Assembly (NCBI GenBank): GCA_903900155.1
Contig: CAIUMD010000118.1
Coordinates: 1-64,000 of the forward strand
DNA length: 64,000 nt
Direction of reading: 5' to 3'
From: an uncultured Caulobacterales bacterium
GTDB taxonomy: Bacteria; Pseudomonadota; Alphaproteobacteria; Caulobacterales; Caulobacteraceae
The position numbers and the translations under genes are program-made. The notes below the pieces were generated by a model. That model was given only the letters and a program-made list of their open reading frames with translations. It was not told where the DNA came from and searched no databases. Shown here one piece after another: positions 28,550 through 37,890 of this stretch; positions within the stretch are counted from its first letter, which is position 1; every line of letters starts with the position of its first letter.

Positions 28550-28605
28550 GTCCTGTTGGGGAACAGGACAACGCCCCCCGAGCCTCAGGTTCGGGGGGCG
28601 TTTTC
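28550..28605 (+). ncRNA. 3' end of a probable small RNA: hairpin plus strong terminator
   Basis: Two adjacent stems are seen: GTCCTGTT-GGGG-AACAGGAC (28550-28569), then a perfect 12-pair stem (28570-28581 with 28591-28602) with a 9-base loop and TTTTC. This is a textbook intrinsic terminator on the plus strand. No plus-strand gene ends here: upstream is only the minus-strand pectate lyase, upstream of its own start. A short transcript starting between about 28420 and 28530 is the simplest explanation. The 5' end is not defined by the sequence. Confidence 0.6.
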
Positions 28606-28731
28606 ATTTCCAGCTATCCTTGGATTTTAACATTCTGTGACAATCGGGCGCACGCCAAACCTTGGTTAACGAACCGTGTGCGTCCAGCGGTCGCATGGCG
28701 GCGTCGTTCATGTCCTGTAAACGTTTGCGAC

Positions 28732-28917
28732 ATGGGGAACCGAAACGATCACCTGACGGAAGCCGAGCGTCTCGAGCGTCAAGCCGAGATCGCCGACAAC
28801 GCTCACGCTCGGGCGGCGCTGCTGCGCATGGCCCAGGCGTCGCGCGGCGCGGCGGCCCTGCTGGGCATGTTCGAGGCGTCCTATGACGACGTCCCGTTCA
28901 AGAGCCTGAACAGCTAG
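28732..28917 (+). CDS. Small conserved-looking protein, 61 residues
   Basis: The ATG at 28732 gives a helical, charged protein (LTEAERLERQAEIADNAHARAALLRMA, then ASRGAAALLGMFEASYDDVPF). Longer frames upstream are excluded because they run through the terminator at 28570-28602. It converges on the racemase gene, overlapping its last 4 bases. No function is known. Confidence 0.6.
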   Translation: MGNRNDHLTEAERLERQAEIADNAHARAALLRMAQASRGAAALLGMFEASYDDVPFKSLNS

Positions 28918-29582
28918 GCGTCCAGGCAGACGGCCACGCAGCGCCTGGCCAGCTCTTCCGTCGCATCCAGGAACGGGACCGACAGGTCCGACGCCGACAG
29001 CACCAGCGGCACTTCCGTGCAGCCCGCTATGACGCTCTGCGCGCCCTTGCCGACCAGGCGATGGGCCAGGGCGGCCATGGTCTCGCGGGAGGCCTCGCCG
29101 ACGTCACCCTGTTTGATGCGATAGAGCAGGGCCATGAACTCGACCTGCTCGTGGTCGTCCAGCATCACCACCTCCAGCCCCATGTGCGAGAAGCGATCGC
29201 GGTAGAGGCTCAGCGCCAGGCTGGTGCCCAGCACGCCGACGACGGTCGCGCCCTTGGCCTGGGCGGCCAGGCCGGCGGTCTCCAGCATGTCGACCAGCGG
29301 AAGGCCCGAAGCCCGGACCTCCGCGACATAGGCGTGGGCGGTGTTGCAGGCGATGGCCAGCACCTGGGCCCCGCCGTCGCGCAGGCCGGTCGCCATGGCC
29401 GCTAGGACTGGGCCCGGATCCGACGTACTGACATTTCGGTCCGGCACGTGCGGATTGATGTCGACCAGCACCCGCAGGTGATCCTGCTCGCGCTTGACCG
29501 GCGTGGCGGCCTGCAGCTTCGCAAGAAAGTCCAAGGTCGCCGCCGGACCCATGCCGCCTAGAACCCCGAGGATCTTGCTCAT
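28914..29582 (-). CDS. Aspartate/glutamate racemase family protein
   Basis: 222 residues with the family start ILGVLGGMGPAATLDF and the two catalytic cysteine motifs: IACNTAHAYV and AGCTEVPLVL. Such enzymes interconvert L- and D-aspartate or related amino acids without cofactor. Its ATG shares one base with the stop of the D-cysteine desulfhydrase gene (TGATG), indicating translational coupling and a joint role in D-amino-acid use. Confidence 0.9.
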   Translation of the reverse strand: MSKILGVLGGMGPAATLDFLAKLQAATPVKREQDHLRVLVDINPHVPDRNVSTSDPGPVLAAMATGLRDGGAQVLAIACNTAHAYVAEVRASGLPLVDMLETAGLAAQAKGATVVGVLGTSLALSLYRDRFSHMGLEVVMLDDHEQVEFMALLYRIKQGDVGEASRETMAALAHRLVGKGAQSVIAGCTEVPLVLSASDLSVPFLDATEELARRCVAVCLDA

Positions 29583-30580
29583 CAGAGCGCGGGCTCCAGG
29601 ATGCTCTGATAGCCGAACAGGCCCTGCGCGCCGCCGGTGTGCAGGAACACGACCCGCTCGCCCTTGAATGCGCCCTTGGCGGCCTGGTCGATCAGGCCCT
29701 TCAGCGCCTTGCCCGAATAGACGGGATCGAACAGCAGGCCTTCGGCGCGGGCGGCCAGGGTCAGGGCGTCGATCACGCCCTGGTCGACCAGGCCATAGCC
29801 TTCGCCGACATAGTCGCAGTCGGCCACGACGGCCTCGCGTTTCACGCGGCCGGCGGCGCCGATCTTCTCAGCGGTGGCGACGGCCAGGTTGAAGACGTTT
29901 TCTTCCTGCTTGGGCCTGGGCGCGCGGACGCCGAAGCCCAGGATGGGCACGTCGACCGACAGGGCCGCGAAGCCCGCGACCAGGCCCGCATGGGTGCCGG
30001 CGCTGCCCGTGGCGGTGACCAGGCGGTCGATCTTCAGGTCCATCTGGTCGGCCTGTACGACCAACTCGCGGGCGCAGTCGACATAGCCCAGGGCGCCGAC
30101 GGTATTCGAGCCGCCGCCGGGGATGACATAGGGCTTGCCGCCGCGCTGACGGACGCTTTCCGCCGTGCTTTCCAGCTCGGCGACCATGTCCGTGCCGCCG
30201 GGCGCATAGCGGATCGCCGCGCCCATCAGCTTGTCCAGCAGGACGTTGCCGTTGCCCATGTAATCGGACGCCTTGGAGCCGGTGCGCTCCTCCAGGATCA
30301 CCTCGGTCTTGAGACCAAAGCGCGCGCCGGCGGCGATGGTCTGGCGGACGTGGTTGGACTGGACCGCGCCTTGGGTGACCAGGGTGTCGCACCCTTGCGC
30401 CAAGGCCTCACCCAGCAGGAACTCCAGCTTGCGGGTCTTGTTGCCGCCGCCGGCCAGGCCCGTGCAATCGTCGCGCTTGACCCAGAGATCGATGCCCAGC
30501 TCGGCGCCCAGGCGGGGCAGGGGCTCCAGCGGCGTCGGCAGGTGGGCGAAGCGGGCGCGAGGGAAGCGGGCGAGATGCAT
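29582..30580 (-). CDS. D-cysteine desulfhydrase / ACC deaminase family PLP enzyme
   Basis: 332 residues. PLP-binding motif [13 protein letters not shown] (Lys about 52), [16 protein letters not shown], the phosphate-binding GSAGTHAGL and the end [15 protein letters not shown] match DcyD. It should convert D-cysteine to pyruvate, sulfide and ammonia; related family members deaminate ACC, so substrate is not certain. First gene of a two-gene operon with the racemase. Confidence 0.87.
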   Translation of the reverse strand: MHLARFPRARFAHLPTPLEPLPRLGAELGIDLWVKRDDCTGLAGGGNKTRKLEFLLGEALAQGCDTLVTQGAVQSNHVRQTIAAGARFGLKTEVILEERTGSKASDYMGNGNVLLDKLMGAAIRYAPGGTDMVAELESTAESVRQRGGKPYVIPGGGSNTVGALGYVDCARELVVQADQMDLKIDRLVTATGSAGTHAGLVAGFAALSVDVPILGFGVRAPRPKQEENVFNLAVATAEKIGAAGRVKREAVVADCDYVGEGYGLVDQGVIDALTLAARAEGLLFDPVYSGKALKGLIDQAAKGAFKGERVVFLHTGGAQGLFGYQSILEPAL

Positions 30581-30640
30581 GAGGCGCGGTTCCTGAAGGG
30601 GCTCGCCGCCTCTGTTAGCACGCCTCAGGCAAAGCGCGAG

Positions 30641-31039
30641 CTAGCGCTTGCCGGCGGCCGCGGCCGTTTCCTTCTGCGCGCGGATCTGCTCGGCCTTGCG
30701 CTGGTATTGCTTCTGGACGGCGGCGACCAGCTCGGTGGGCGGCACGTCCTCGATCGGACCGCCGTCCCGCCCGCCGGTATTGGCCTGGAACCGATACCAG
30801 CCTCGCAGGGTGTCGCATTGTATCCTGGGGATACGGCTGCCGAGCGGTTTGCGGTCCAGGCAGACCACGCGGTCGGGCTGCTTTTTCAGCAGGTCGTTCA
30901 GGCCGTCTGTGATCTCCAGTCTGGACGGGATCTCCGGAGCCTTCTTGCCGTCGATCACCAGCGGAGAGACGAGATTGCCGGGCGGCGTCGGGGCGGGGTC
31001 CTGGACGGCCAACAGGGTCACGAGGGCGAGAAGCAACAT
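30641..31039 (-). CDS. Small exported protein of unknown function
   Basis: 132 residues. A short hydrophobic start (LLLALVTLLAVQ) suggests a signal peptide. The mature part has KKAPEIPSRLEITDGLNDLLKKQPDRVVCLDRKPLGSRIPRIQC pattern pieces with two or three cysteines and a basic C-terminal tail (QRKAEQIRAQKETAAAAGKR). Family not recognised. Transcribed divergently from the TPR gene at 31214. Confidence 0.65.
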   Translation of the reverse strand: MLLLALVTLLAVQDPAPTPPGNLVSPLVIDGKKAPEIPSRLEITDGLNDLLKKQPDRVVCLDRKPLGSRIPRIQCDTLRGWYRFQANTGGRDGGPIEDVPPTELVAAVQKQYQRKAEQIRAQKETAAAAGKR

Positions 31040-31213
31040 GCGGAGGCTTCCTTGAAAGCTTCGCGATGGTGAACCTGGGTGGGATCGTTCGCAACCTTAA
31101 ATTTAGGTCGAGCGATTCGCGCGCAAAGCTTGGAATCCCTGTCGGGCCGGGCCTGGACGGTGCTATGATGGAGATCATGAGGCCGGCCCCGAGACCGGCC
31201 CAGGGAGGACGAC

Positions 31214-31774
31214 ATGAACCGTATGTTCCCGCTCGTCGCGCTCGGCGCGGCGGCGCTTCTTTCCGTTGCTGGCGCTGCCGGCGCTTCGAACCTGGTGATC
31301 GGCAGTGGCTCTGCCCAGGAATGCTCCGACGCCGCCCTCAAGGGCCGCGCGGACAGCCGCTCGGTCCTGGCCTGCACCACGGCCTTGCAGGTCGAGACCC
31401 TGAACTTCCGCGATCGGGCCCGCACCTATGTGAACCGCGGCGTGCTGCAGATGCGCCAGCGCCAGTTCGGCGCCGCCCGCGCCGACTTTGACCAGGCCTC
31501 GACCATCGATCCCAACCTGGGCGAGGCCTACGTGAACCGCGGCGCGACCTTTGTCGGGGAAGACCGCTATCGCGAGGGCGTCGAGCAGATCGACAAGGGC
31601 CTGGCCATGGGCGTGAAGGATCCCGAGAAAGCGTTCTTCAATCGCGGCCTGGCCAATGAAGGCCTGGGCGACCTGAACGCGGCCTATCGCGACTATAACC
31701 GCGCTTCGGCGCTGGCCCCAGACTGGCTGGCGCCGAAGACCGAGCTCGCGCGTTTCACGGTCAAGCGGCCCTGA
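31214..31774 (+). CDS. Exported TPR-repeat protein
   Basis: 186 residues. Signal peptide (residues 1-24, ending AGAAGA), then three TPR units, for example YVNRGVLQMRQRQFGAARADF and AFFNRGLANEGLGDLNAAY. Ribosome site GGGAGG lies before the ATG. Likely periplasmic protein-protein adaptor. Codon use is typical of the genome. Confidence 0.85.
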   Translation: MNRMFPLVALGAAALLSVAGAAGASNLVIGSGSAQECSDAALKGRADSRSVLACTTALQVETLNFRDRARTYVNRGVLQMRQRQFGAARADFDQASTIDPNLGEAYVNRGATFVGEDRYREGVEQIDKGLAMGVKDPEKAFFNRGLANEGLGDLNAAYRDYNRASALAPDWLAPKTELARFTVKRP

Positions 31775-31831
31775 CGCGTCCGGCGCGTCGTCGGCCGGCC
31801 AAGTCGAAAGGTGTGTCGACGAGGAGTATCC

Positions 31832-31981
31832 GATGACGCGTGGGCTTCTATTGCTGACGGCCAGCTTGGCGACGCCGACCTTTCCGCCTCCAGTCGGCAG
31901 CTCGGGCGCTTGACGGCGCAGGCTCTGGCCGAGAGCAATACGCGCATGCGGGCCATCCGGCCGGCCAGCGAACCGAAGTAA
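31832..31981 (+). pseudogene. Frameshifted small exported protein
   Basis: An ATG at 31832 after CGAGGAG opens a signal-like start (TRGLLLLTASLATPT) that stops at 31910-31912. In the +1 frame the same stretch continues as ASSRQLGRLTAQALAESNTR and ends RMRAIRPASEPK at a TAA (31979-31981), a well-formed helical mature sequence. One inserted or deleted base would join the two. It fits a recently broken gene downstream of the TPR gene, or a sequencing error. Confidence 0.45.
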
Positions 31982-32000
31982 CCCCAGACGCGAGGATCCT

Positions 32001-32849
32001 ATGGAGTGGGAAGGCGGCCGCCGGTCCGGCAACATCGAGGACCGGCGGGGCATTGGGCCTGTGGGCGTCGCCGGCGGCGGCCTGGGCGCGGTAGTGCTGG
32101 CCGCGATCGGCTACTTCGTGTTCGGCATCGATCCGCGCACGACCCTGGAGGCGACCCAAGGTCTGCGGCAGCCCGCCCAGCAGGAAGGCGTGCGGGGCGA
32201 GGTCAGCGACCGCGACGGCCGCTTCGTCGACGTGATCGAGACCTCCAACCGCGAGGTCTGGACCCCGATCTTCCGCAACGAAGGCGTCGATTATCGGCCG
32301 CCCGAGGCGATCGTGCTCTACAAGCAGGCCACCGGCACCGGCTGCGGCACGGGGCAGTCGGCCATGGGGCCGTTCTATTGTCCGGCCGATCAGAAGGTCT
32401 ATCTGGACCTGTCGTTCTGGAGCGAACTGGAGACCCGCTTCGGCGCCCAGGGCGAGTTCGCCCGCGCCTATGTGATCAGCCACGAGATCGGCCACCACGT
32501 GCAGCACCTCTTGGGCGCCGACCAGCAGGCCCGCCGCCTGGGCGCGCGTGGCGAGGAGAGCGGCTCGGTGCGGCTGGAGCTGCAGGCCGACTGCTACGCC
32601 GGCGTCTGGGCCGCCCATGCGGGCAAGGCGTCGGGCGGCCAGATCGTCATCAACCGGTCCGACATCCAGGACGGCCTGGGCGCGGCGGCGGCGGTCGGCG
32701 ACGACACCATCCAGAAGCGCAGCCAGGGCGAGGTCGTCCCCGACAGCTTCACCCACGGCACCAGCGCCCAGCGCATGCGCTGGTTCACGCGTGGCTACGA
32801 CCAGGGTGATCCGGCCGCCTGCGATACGTTCTCGGCAGGCCGACTATAG
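32001..32849 (+). CDS. Neutral zinc metallopeptidase, YpfJ family
   Basis: 282 residues. One N-terminal membrane helix (about 20-36: GGGLGAVVLAAIGYFVFG) and the zinc motif HEIGHH at 161-166, followed by the third ligand region ELQADCYAGVWAAH. The family starts with MxWxGRRxSxNxEDRRG, matched here by EWEGGRRSGNIEDRRG. Predicted membrane-anchored periplasmic peptidase with unknown substrates. Full length. Confidence 0.92.
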   Translation: MEWEGGRRSGNIEDRRGIGPVGVAGGGLGAVVLAAIGYFVFGIDPRTTLEATQGLRQPAQQEGVRGEVSDRDGRFVDVIETSNREVWTPIFRNEGVDYRPPEAIVLYKQATGTGCGTGQSAMGPFYCPADQKVYLDLSFWSELETRFGAQGEFARAYVISHEIGHHVQHLLGADQQARRLGARGEESGSVRLELQADCYAGVWAAHAGKASGGQIVINRSDIQDGLGAAAAVGDDTIQKRSQGEVVPDSFTHGTSAQRMRWFTRGYDQGDPAACDTFSAGRL

Positions 32850-32883
32850 AGGCAGATTGCCTCCACAAGTAAGACGGTGATCC

Positions 32884-33069
32884 GTGACTATCAAAGCTGG
32901 TGACATCGTTGTGCTGAAGTCAGGCGGTCCGCGCATGACTGTCCAGACCGTTACCGGAACAACTGCACTATGTGTTTGGACGGAAAAGAATAAAACCTTC
33001 CGCGAGCCCTTCGATCTGGTGCTGTTGCGGGCGTTGAAGGTGGCTGGACCCATAACCTTCTCATTCTGA
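32884..33069 (+). CDS. DUF2158 (YodC-like) small protein
   Basis: 61 residues from GTG. The core KAGDIVVLKSGGPRMTVQTV followed by CVWTEKNKTFREPFD matches the short beta-barrel-like YodC/DUF2158 family, usually 50-70 residues. Function is unknown. Lies between the peptidase and the TPP riboswitch and has lower GC than both neighbours. Confidence 0.85.
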   Translation: MTIKAGDIVVLKSGGPRMTVQTVTGTTALCVWTEKNKTFREPFDLVLLRALKVAGPITFSF

Positions 33070-33126
33070 AGACGCGTCGGCAGCGCTTGACCCGCGTCAA
33101 CATTGGCCTAGTGTCCGCCCATTGTT

Positions 33127-35137
<2,011 letters not shown>

Positions 35138-35196
35138 GGGGATGTGCTTTCTTAAGGGGTGTGTATCTTTGCGGTGCGCAACCCTTGGGGCTGTAG

Positions 35197-35784
35197 GTGG
35201 ACGATTTTGCTGATCCGGAAAAGCTAAAGGCCCTCGCCAGCTTGTTGGCGCCAGGCCTGATCATTCTGACGGTGCGGTCTTCCGTTTCGGGCGGCCCGAA
35301 ACCCGACTTCAAGGATCGCATCGTCCACTACGCGGCGATCTCTTCGATTTACTATGCGGTGGCTTATCCGCTCTTCAATTGGAAGGGAGGCTTGGAAATC
35401 GACGTCGGGCTATGGCGCATCCTTCAATATTGCCTGGTTCCGCTCTTCGTCGGTATTGTCCTGGCCTATGAGGTCCAGGGGCAATGGCTTTCTCGCGTCG
35501 GGAGTCGGGTGGGCCTGTTGGTGGCTCATCCCACCGCCGCGGCCTGGGATTTCGCGTTCGAGAAAATTAGAAGCGGGACATTTATCCTGGTTACGCTGAC
35601 GGACGGTTCGCAGGTCGCGGGCCTGCTAGGTGCGTTGTCATTCGCTTCATCAAGCCGGGAGGAGCGAGACCTCCTGCTCGAGCGTGTCTGGACTATCGAC
35701 CAAAGCGGAAATTGGACCGAGGCTCAGCCCGCGCGGAGTATTCTGCTTTGTGGTAAGGATATACGCTACGTTGAGATTTTCTAG
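35197..35784 (+). CDS. DUF6338 family membrane protein
   Basis: 195 residues from GTG. N-terminal hydrophobic region (LASLLAPGLIILTVRS) and a second pair of segments near 45-100 (IYYAVAYPLFNW, YCLVPLFVGIVLAYEV). The soluble C-terminal part has LTDGSQVAGLLGALSFASSS and ends DIRYVEIF, typical of DUF6338. GC content is visibly lower than in thiC or the S41 gene, suggesting lateral gain. A 52-residue gene follows 9 bases later. Function unknown. Confidence 0.75.
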   Translation: MDDFADPEKLKALASLLAPGLIILTVRSSVSGGPKPDFKDRIVHYAAISSIYYAVAYPLFNWKGGLEIDVGLWRILQYCLVPLFVGIVLAYEVQGQWLSRVGSRVGLLVAHPTAAAWDFAFEKIRSGTFILVTLTDGSQVAGLLGALSFASSSREERDLLLERVWTIDQSGNWTEAQPARSILLCGKDIRYVEIF

Positions 35785-35793
35785 GGAGGTCTC

Positions 35794-35952
35794 ATGGCTG
35801 TCGACAGCGGAAGACGGACGATGACGATGGATGGCTACAGGCCTAGGCCTCCAAGCAATCCGCCCGCCAAAGTTCAAGGCGGGTTCAAGCCCACCACCAG
35901 TCAGCATGGCGCTCCGCCGTCGGGGGGAAGCGCGGTGCGTCCAAAGCCCTAA
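35794..35952 (+). CDS. Small basic Pro/Gly-rich protein, partner of the DUF6338 gene
   Basis: 52 residues: MDGYRPRPPSNPPAK, then VQGGFKPTTSQHGAPPSGGS and a basic tail VRPKP. AGGGAGG at 35783-35789 is a near-perfect ribosome site, 4 bases from the ATG, overlapping the end of the DUF6338 gene. Too short and biased for similarity claims. Predicted disordered. Spacing argues that it is translated with the upstream gene. Confidence 0.6.
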   Translation: MAVDSGRRTMTMDGYRPRPPSNPPAKVQGGFKPTTSQHGAPPSGGSAVRPKP

Positions 35953-36000
35953 CCACATTTTCGCTGGCGCGGTCGTGCTGAGACCTTCACCGTCGCGCCC

Positions 36001-37365
36001 ATGAAACGTCTGAGTCTCGTCGCGGCCGCCGCCGTCCTCGCCCTGTCCACGTCGGCCTCGGCCGAAAGCCCGTTCTGGCCCGTGCACCCAAAGGGCGGGC
36101 CCGTGGCGGCCGAGCTCCGTGGAGCCTGGAAGTCCCGGGGCTATGGCTGGATCGTCCAATTCGGGCCGGAGGGCGCGCAGCTGTTCCAGACGGCCGGCGA
36201 GGCCTGCTATCCCGATCCGCGTCGCGAGCCCGATCCTGACGGCGTGCTGAGCCAATGGCGATCCGAGGGGCAGGGGGCGATCAGCCTGACCGGGGATCCG
36301 GACGGCACGCGCTACATGTTCGATCGTCTGCCGAACCTGCCGAATGCCTGCATCAGCGCGGCCGGCTGGACGCCCGACCGCATCGTCGCCTTCGCCGCCG
36401 ACACCTTCGCCGAGCTGTATCCCCGCCCCGGCATCGACTGGAAGGCGCGCAAGGCCGCCACGTTGGCCAAGGTCACGCCGACCTCGACCGAGGCCCAGCT
36501 GTGGACTGCCTTGGCGGACCTGCTAGCGGGCCTGGACGACCCGCATGTCGAGCTGCACGGCATGGTCGACGGCAATCGCCGCGACCTGGAGCCCGGCGAC
36601 GCCCCGACCTTGATGCGCGTGCGCGCCGCCGATGCGGCCGGTGACGAGAAGACCTGGCTGCAAGCCTATCGCGAGGGGGTCCTGACCCAGGTCCTGCAAG
36701 GGCGCGGGCGTCAGGCCGGCAGCAACCGCGTGTTCTGGGGGCGGATCGACGACATCGGTTATCTGAACCTGGTGACCATGGGCGCCTTCGCCCGCAACGC
36801 CGCGCCGGACGATCCCCGGCCGCTGGACGCCATCCTGGACGAGGCCATCGCCGCCTTCGCCGGGGCCAAGGCGGTGATCGTCGACGTCAGCAACAATCGC
36901 GGCGGCTACGACACCATCAGCGCGCGCGTCGCCGGCCGTTTCGCCGAGACCTCGCACCTGGCCTATTCGAAGGTCGGCGTCGGGGCCAAGGCGCCGCCGC
37001 AGCCCGTGCGGGTCGAGCCCGCCAGCGGGACGCGTTTCACCGGGCCGGTCTATCTGGTGACGAGCGACATCACGGTCAGCGCCGGCGAGACCTTCACCCT
37101 GATGATGAAGGCCCTGCCCAATGTGAAGCAGGTGGGCGGAACCACGCGCGGCGCCTTCTCGGACCAGTTGTCCAAGCCGCTGCCGAACGGCTGGGCCCTG
37201 GGCTTGCCGGCCGAGACCTACAAGGGGTCCAAGGGCGAGGACCTGGAGGGCAGGGGCCTGGCGCCTGACATGCCGCTGACGGTGTTCCCCGACAACGACC
37301 TGAACGGCGGCCACGCCAAGGCCATCCAGGGCCTGATGCAGAAAATTCGCGAGGACATCCGCTAG
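36001..37365 (+). CDS. Exported S41 family peptidase
   Basis: 454 residues. Signal peptide 1-20 (RLSLVAAAAVLALSTSASA). The C-terminal half is a tail-specific-protease domain: AVIVDVSNNRGGYD, TSDITVSAGETFTLMM with the expected serine nucleophile in VSAGE, and VGGTTRGAFSDQLSKPLPNGW. No PDZ domain is evident between the N-terminal part and the protease fold. Acts outside the cytoplasm; substrate unknown. Confidence 0.88.
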   Translation: MKRLSLVAAAAVLALSTSASAESPFWPVHPKGGPVAAELRGAWKSRGYGWIVQFGPEGAQLFQTAGEACYPDPRREPDPDGVLSQWRSEGQGAISLTGDPDGTRYMFDRLPNLPNACISAAGWTPDRIVAFAADTFAELYPRPGIDWKARKAATLAKVTPTSTEAQLWTALADLLAGLDDPHVELHGMVDGNRRDLEPGDAPTLMRVRAADAAGDEKTWLQAYREGVLTQVLQGRGRQAGSNRVFWGRIDDIGYLNLVTMGAFARNAAPDDPRPLDAILDEAIAAFAGAKAVIVDVSNNRGGYDTISARVAGRFAETSHLAYSKVGVGAKAPPQPVRVEPASGTRFTGPVYLVTSDITVSAGETFTLMMKALPNVKQVGGTTRGAFSDQLSKPLPNGWALGLPAETYKGSKGEDLEGRGLAPDMPLTVFPDNDLNGGHAKAIQGLMQKIREDIR

Positions 37366-37430
37366 GGTGTCGGAACCGGCCGCGGTCGTACGTCCTTGGT
37401 TCGTCGCCGACGACCAGAGGGAGGAACGAG

Positions 37431-37556
37431 ATGGCCTATGTCGATGGTTTCCTGGCGCCGGTCCCCAACGACAAGCTGGACGCCTATCAGTCCAGCATGC
37501 CGTTCGACGGCAAGCGGATGATCTTCGGCGGCTTCCAGCCGTTCCTGGAGCCCTGA
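37431..37556 (+). pseudogene. DUF1428 gene with internal deletion
   Basis: A 41-residue frame after GAGGAACGAG starts AYVDGFLAPVPNDKLDAYQ, the DUF1428 N-terminus, and jumps directly to MPFDGKRMIFGGFQPFLE, the DUF1428 C-terminus. Family members are about 115-120 residues, so roughly 75 residues of the core are missing, in frame. Both ends are intact, hence a clean internal deletion. The product is unlikely to fold as the parent. Confidence 0.7.
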
Positions 37557-37890
37557 CGCGTTCAGGTTGAACCGCTCGCGGGCCAGCCTGGCGGGCGGCG
37601 TCTTGTTCCGGCCTCGCCAGCGTGTCCTGCGACCCGATGGCGAGGTTTGTTTCCCATTTGTAACATCATTTCTGATGCAACACGTCGTTGCTCAAAATGT
37701 GACGTTATTTCAATGCTTCGGCTGCTTTATCGGTTCTGAAAGACACACCAGTGTGCGCTTTATGCTGCATTGCTTTTTCTTAACGCCGGGGGGCGTTGCG
37801 AGGCAGGGCTGCGGCCCGTAAGGAGCGGCAACCCAGCGTTGGCGTCGGCGAGTGTCGGCGTCTTCCGTCACTCCTGTTTCACGGGCCTCT
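37557..37890. other. 334-base gap upstream of the TonB-dependent receptor
   Basis: No credible gene. 37640-37790 is much richer in A and T than the rest of the window and contains the dyad GCAAC-ACGTC-GTTGC (37677-37691) and an ACACCAGTGT dyad near 37745. It probably holds the receptor's promoter and regulator sites. Confidence 0.5.

Noticed and set aside
37567-37821. 84-codon frame upstream of the TonB-dependent receptor
   Set aside because: Composition is not coding-like, it has no ribosome site, and it covers the A/T-rich promoter stretch.
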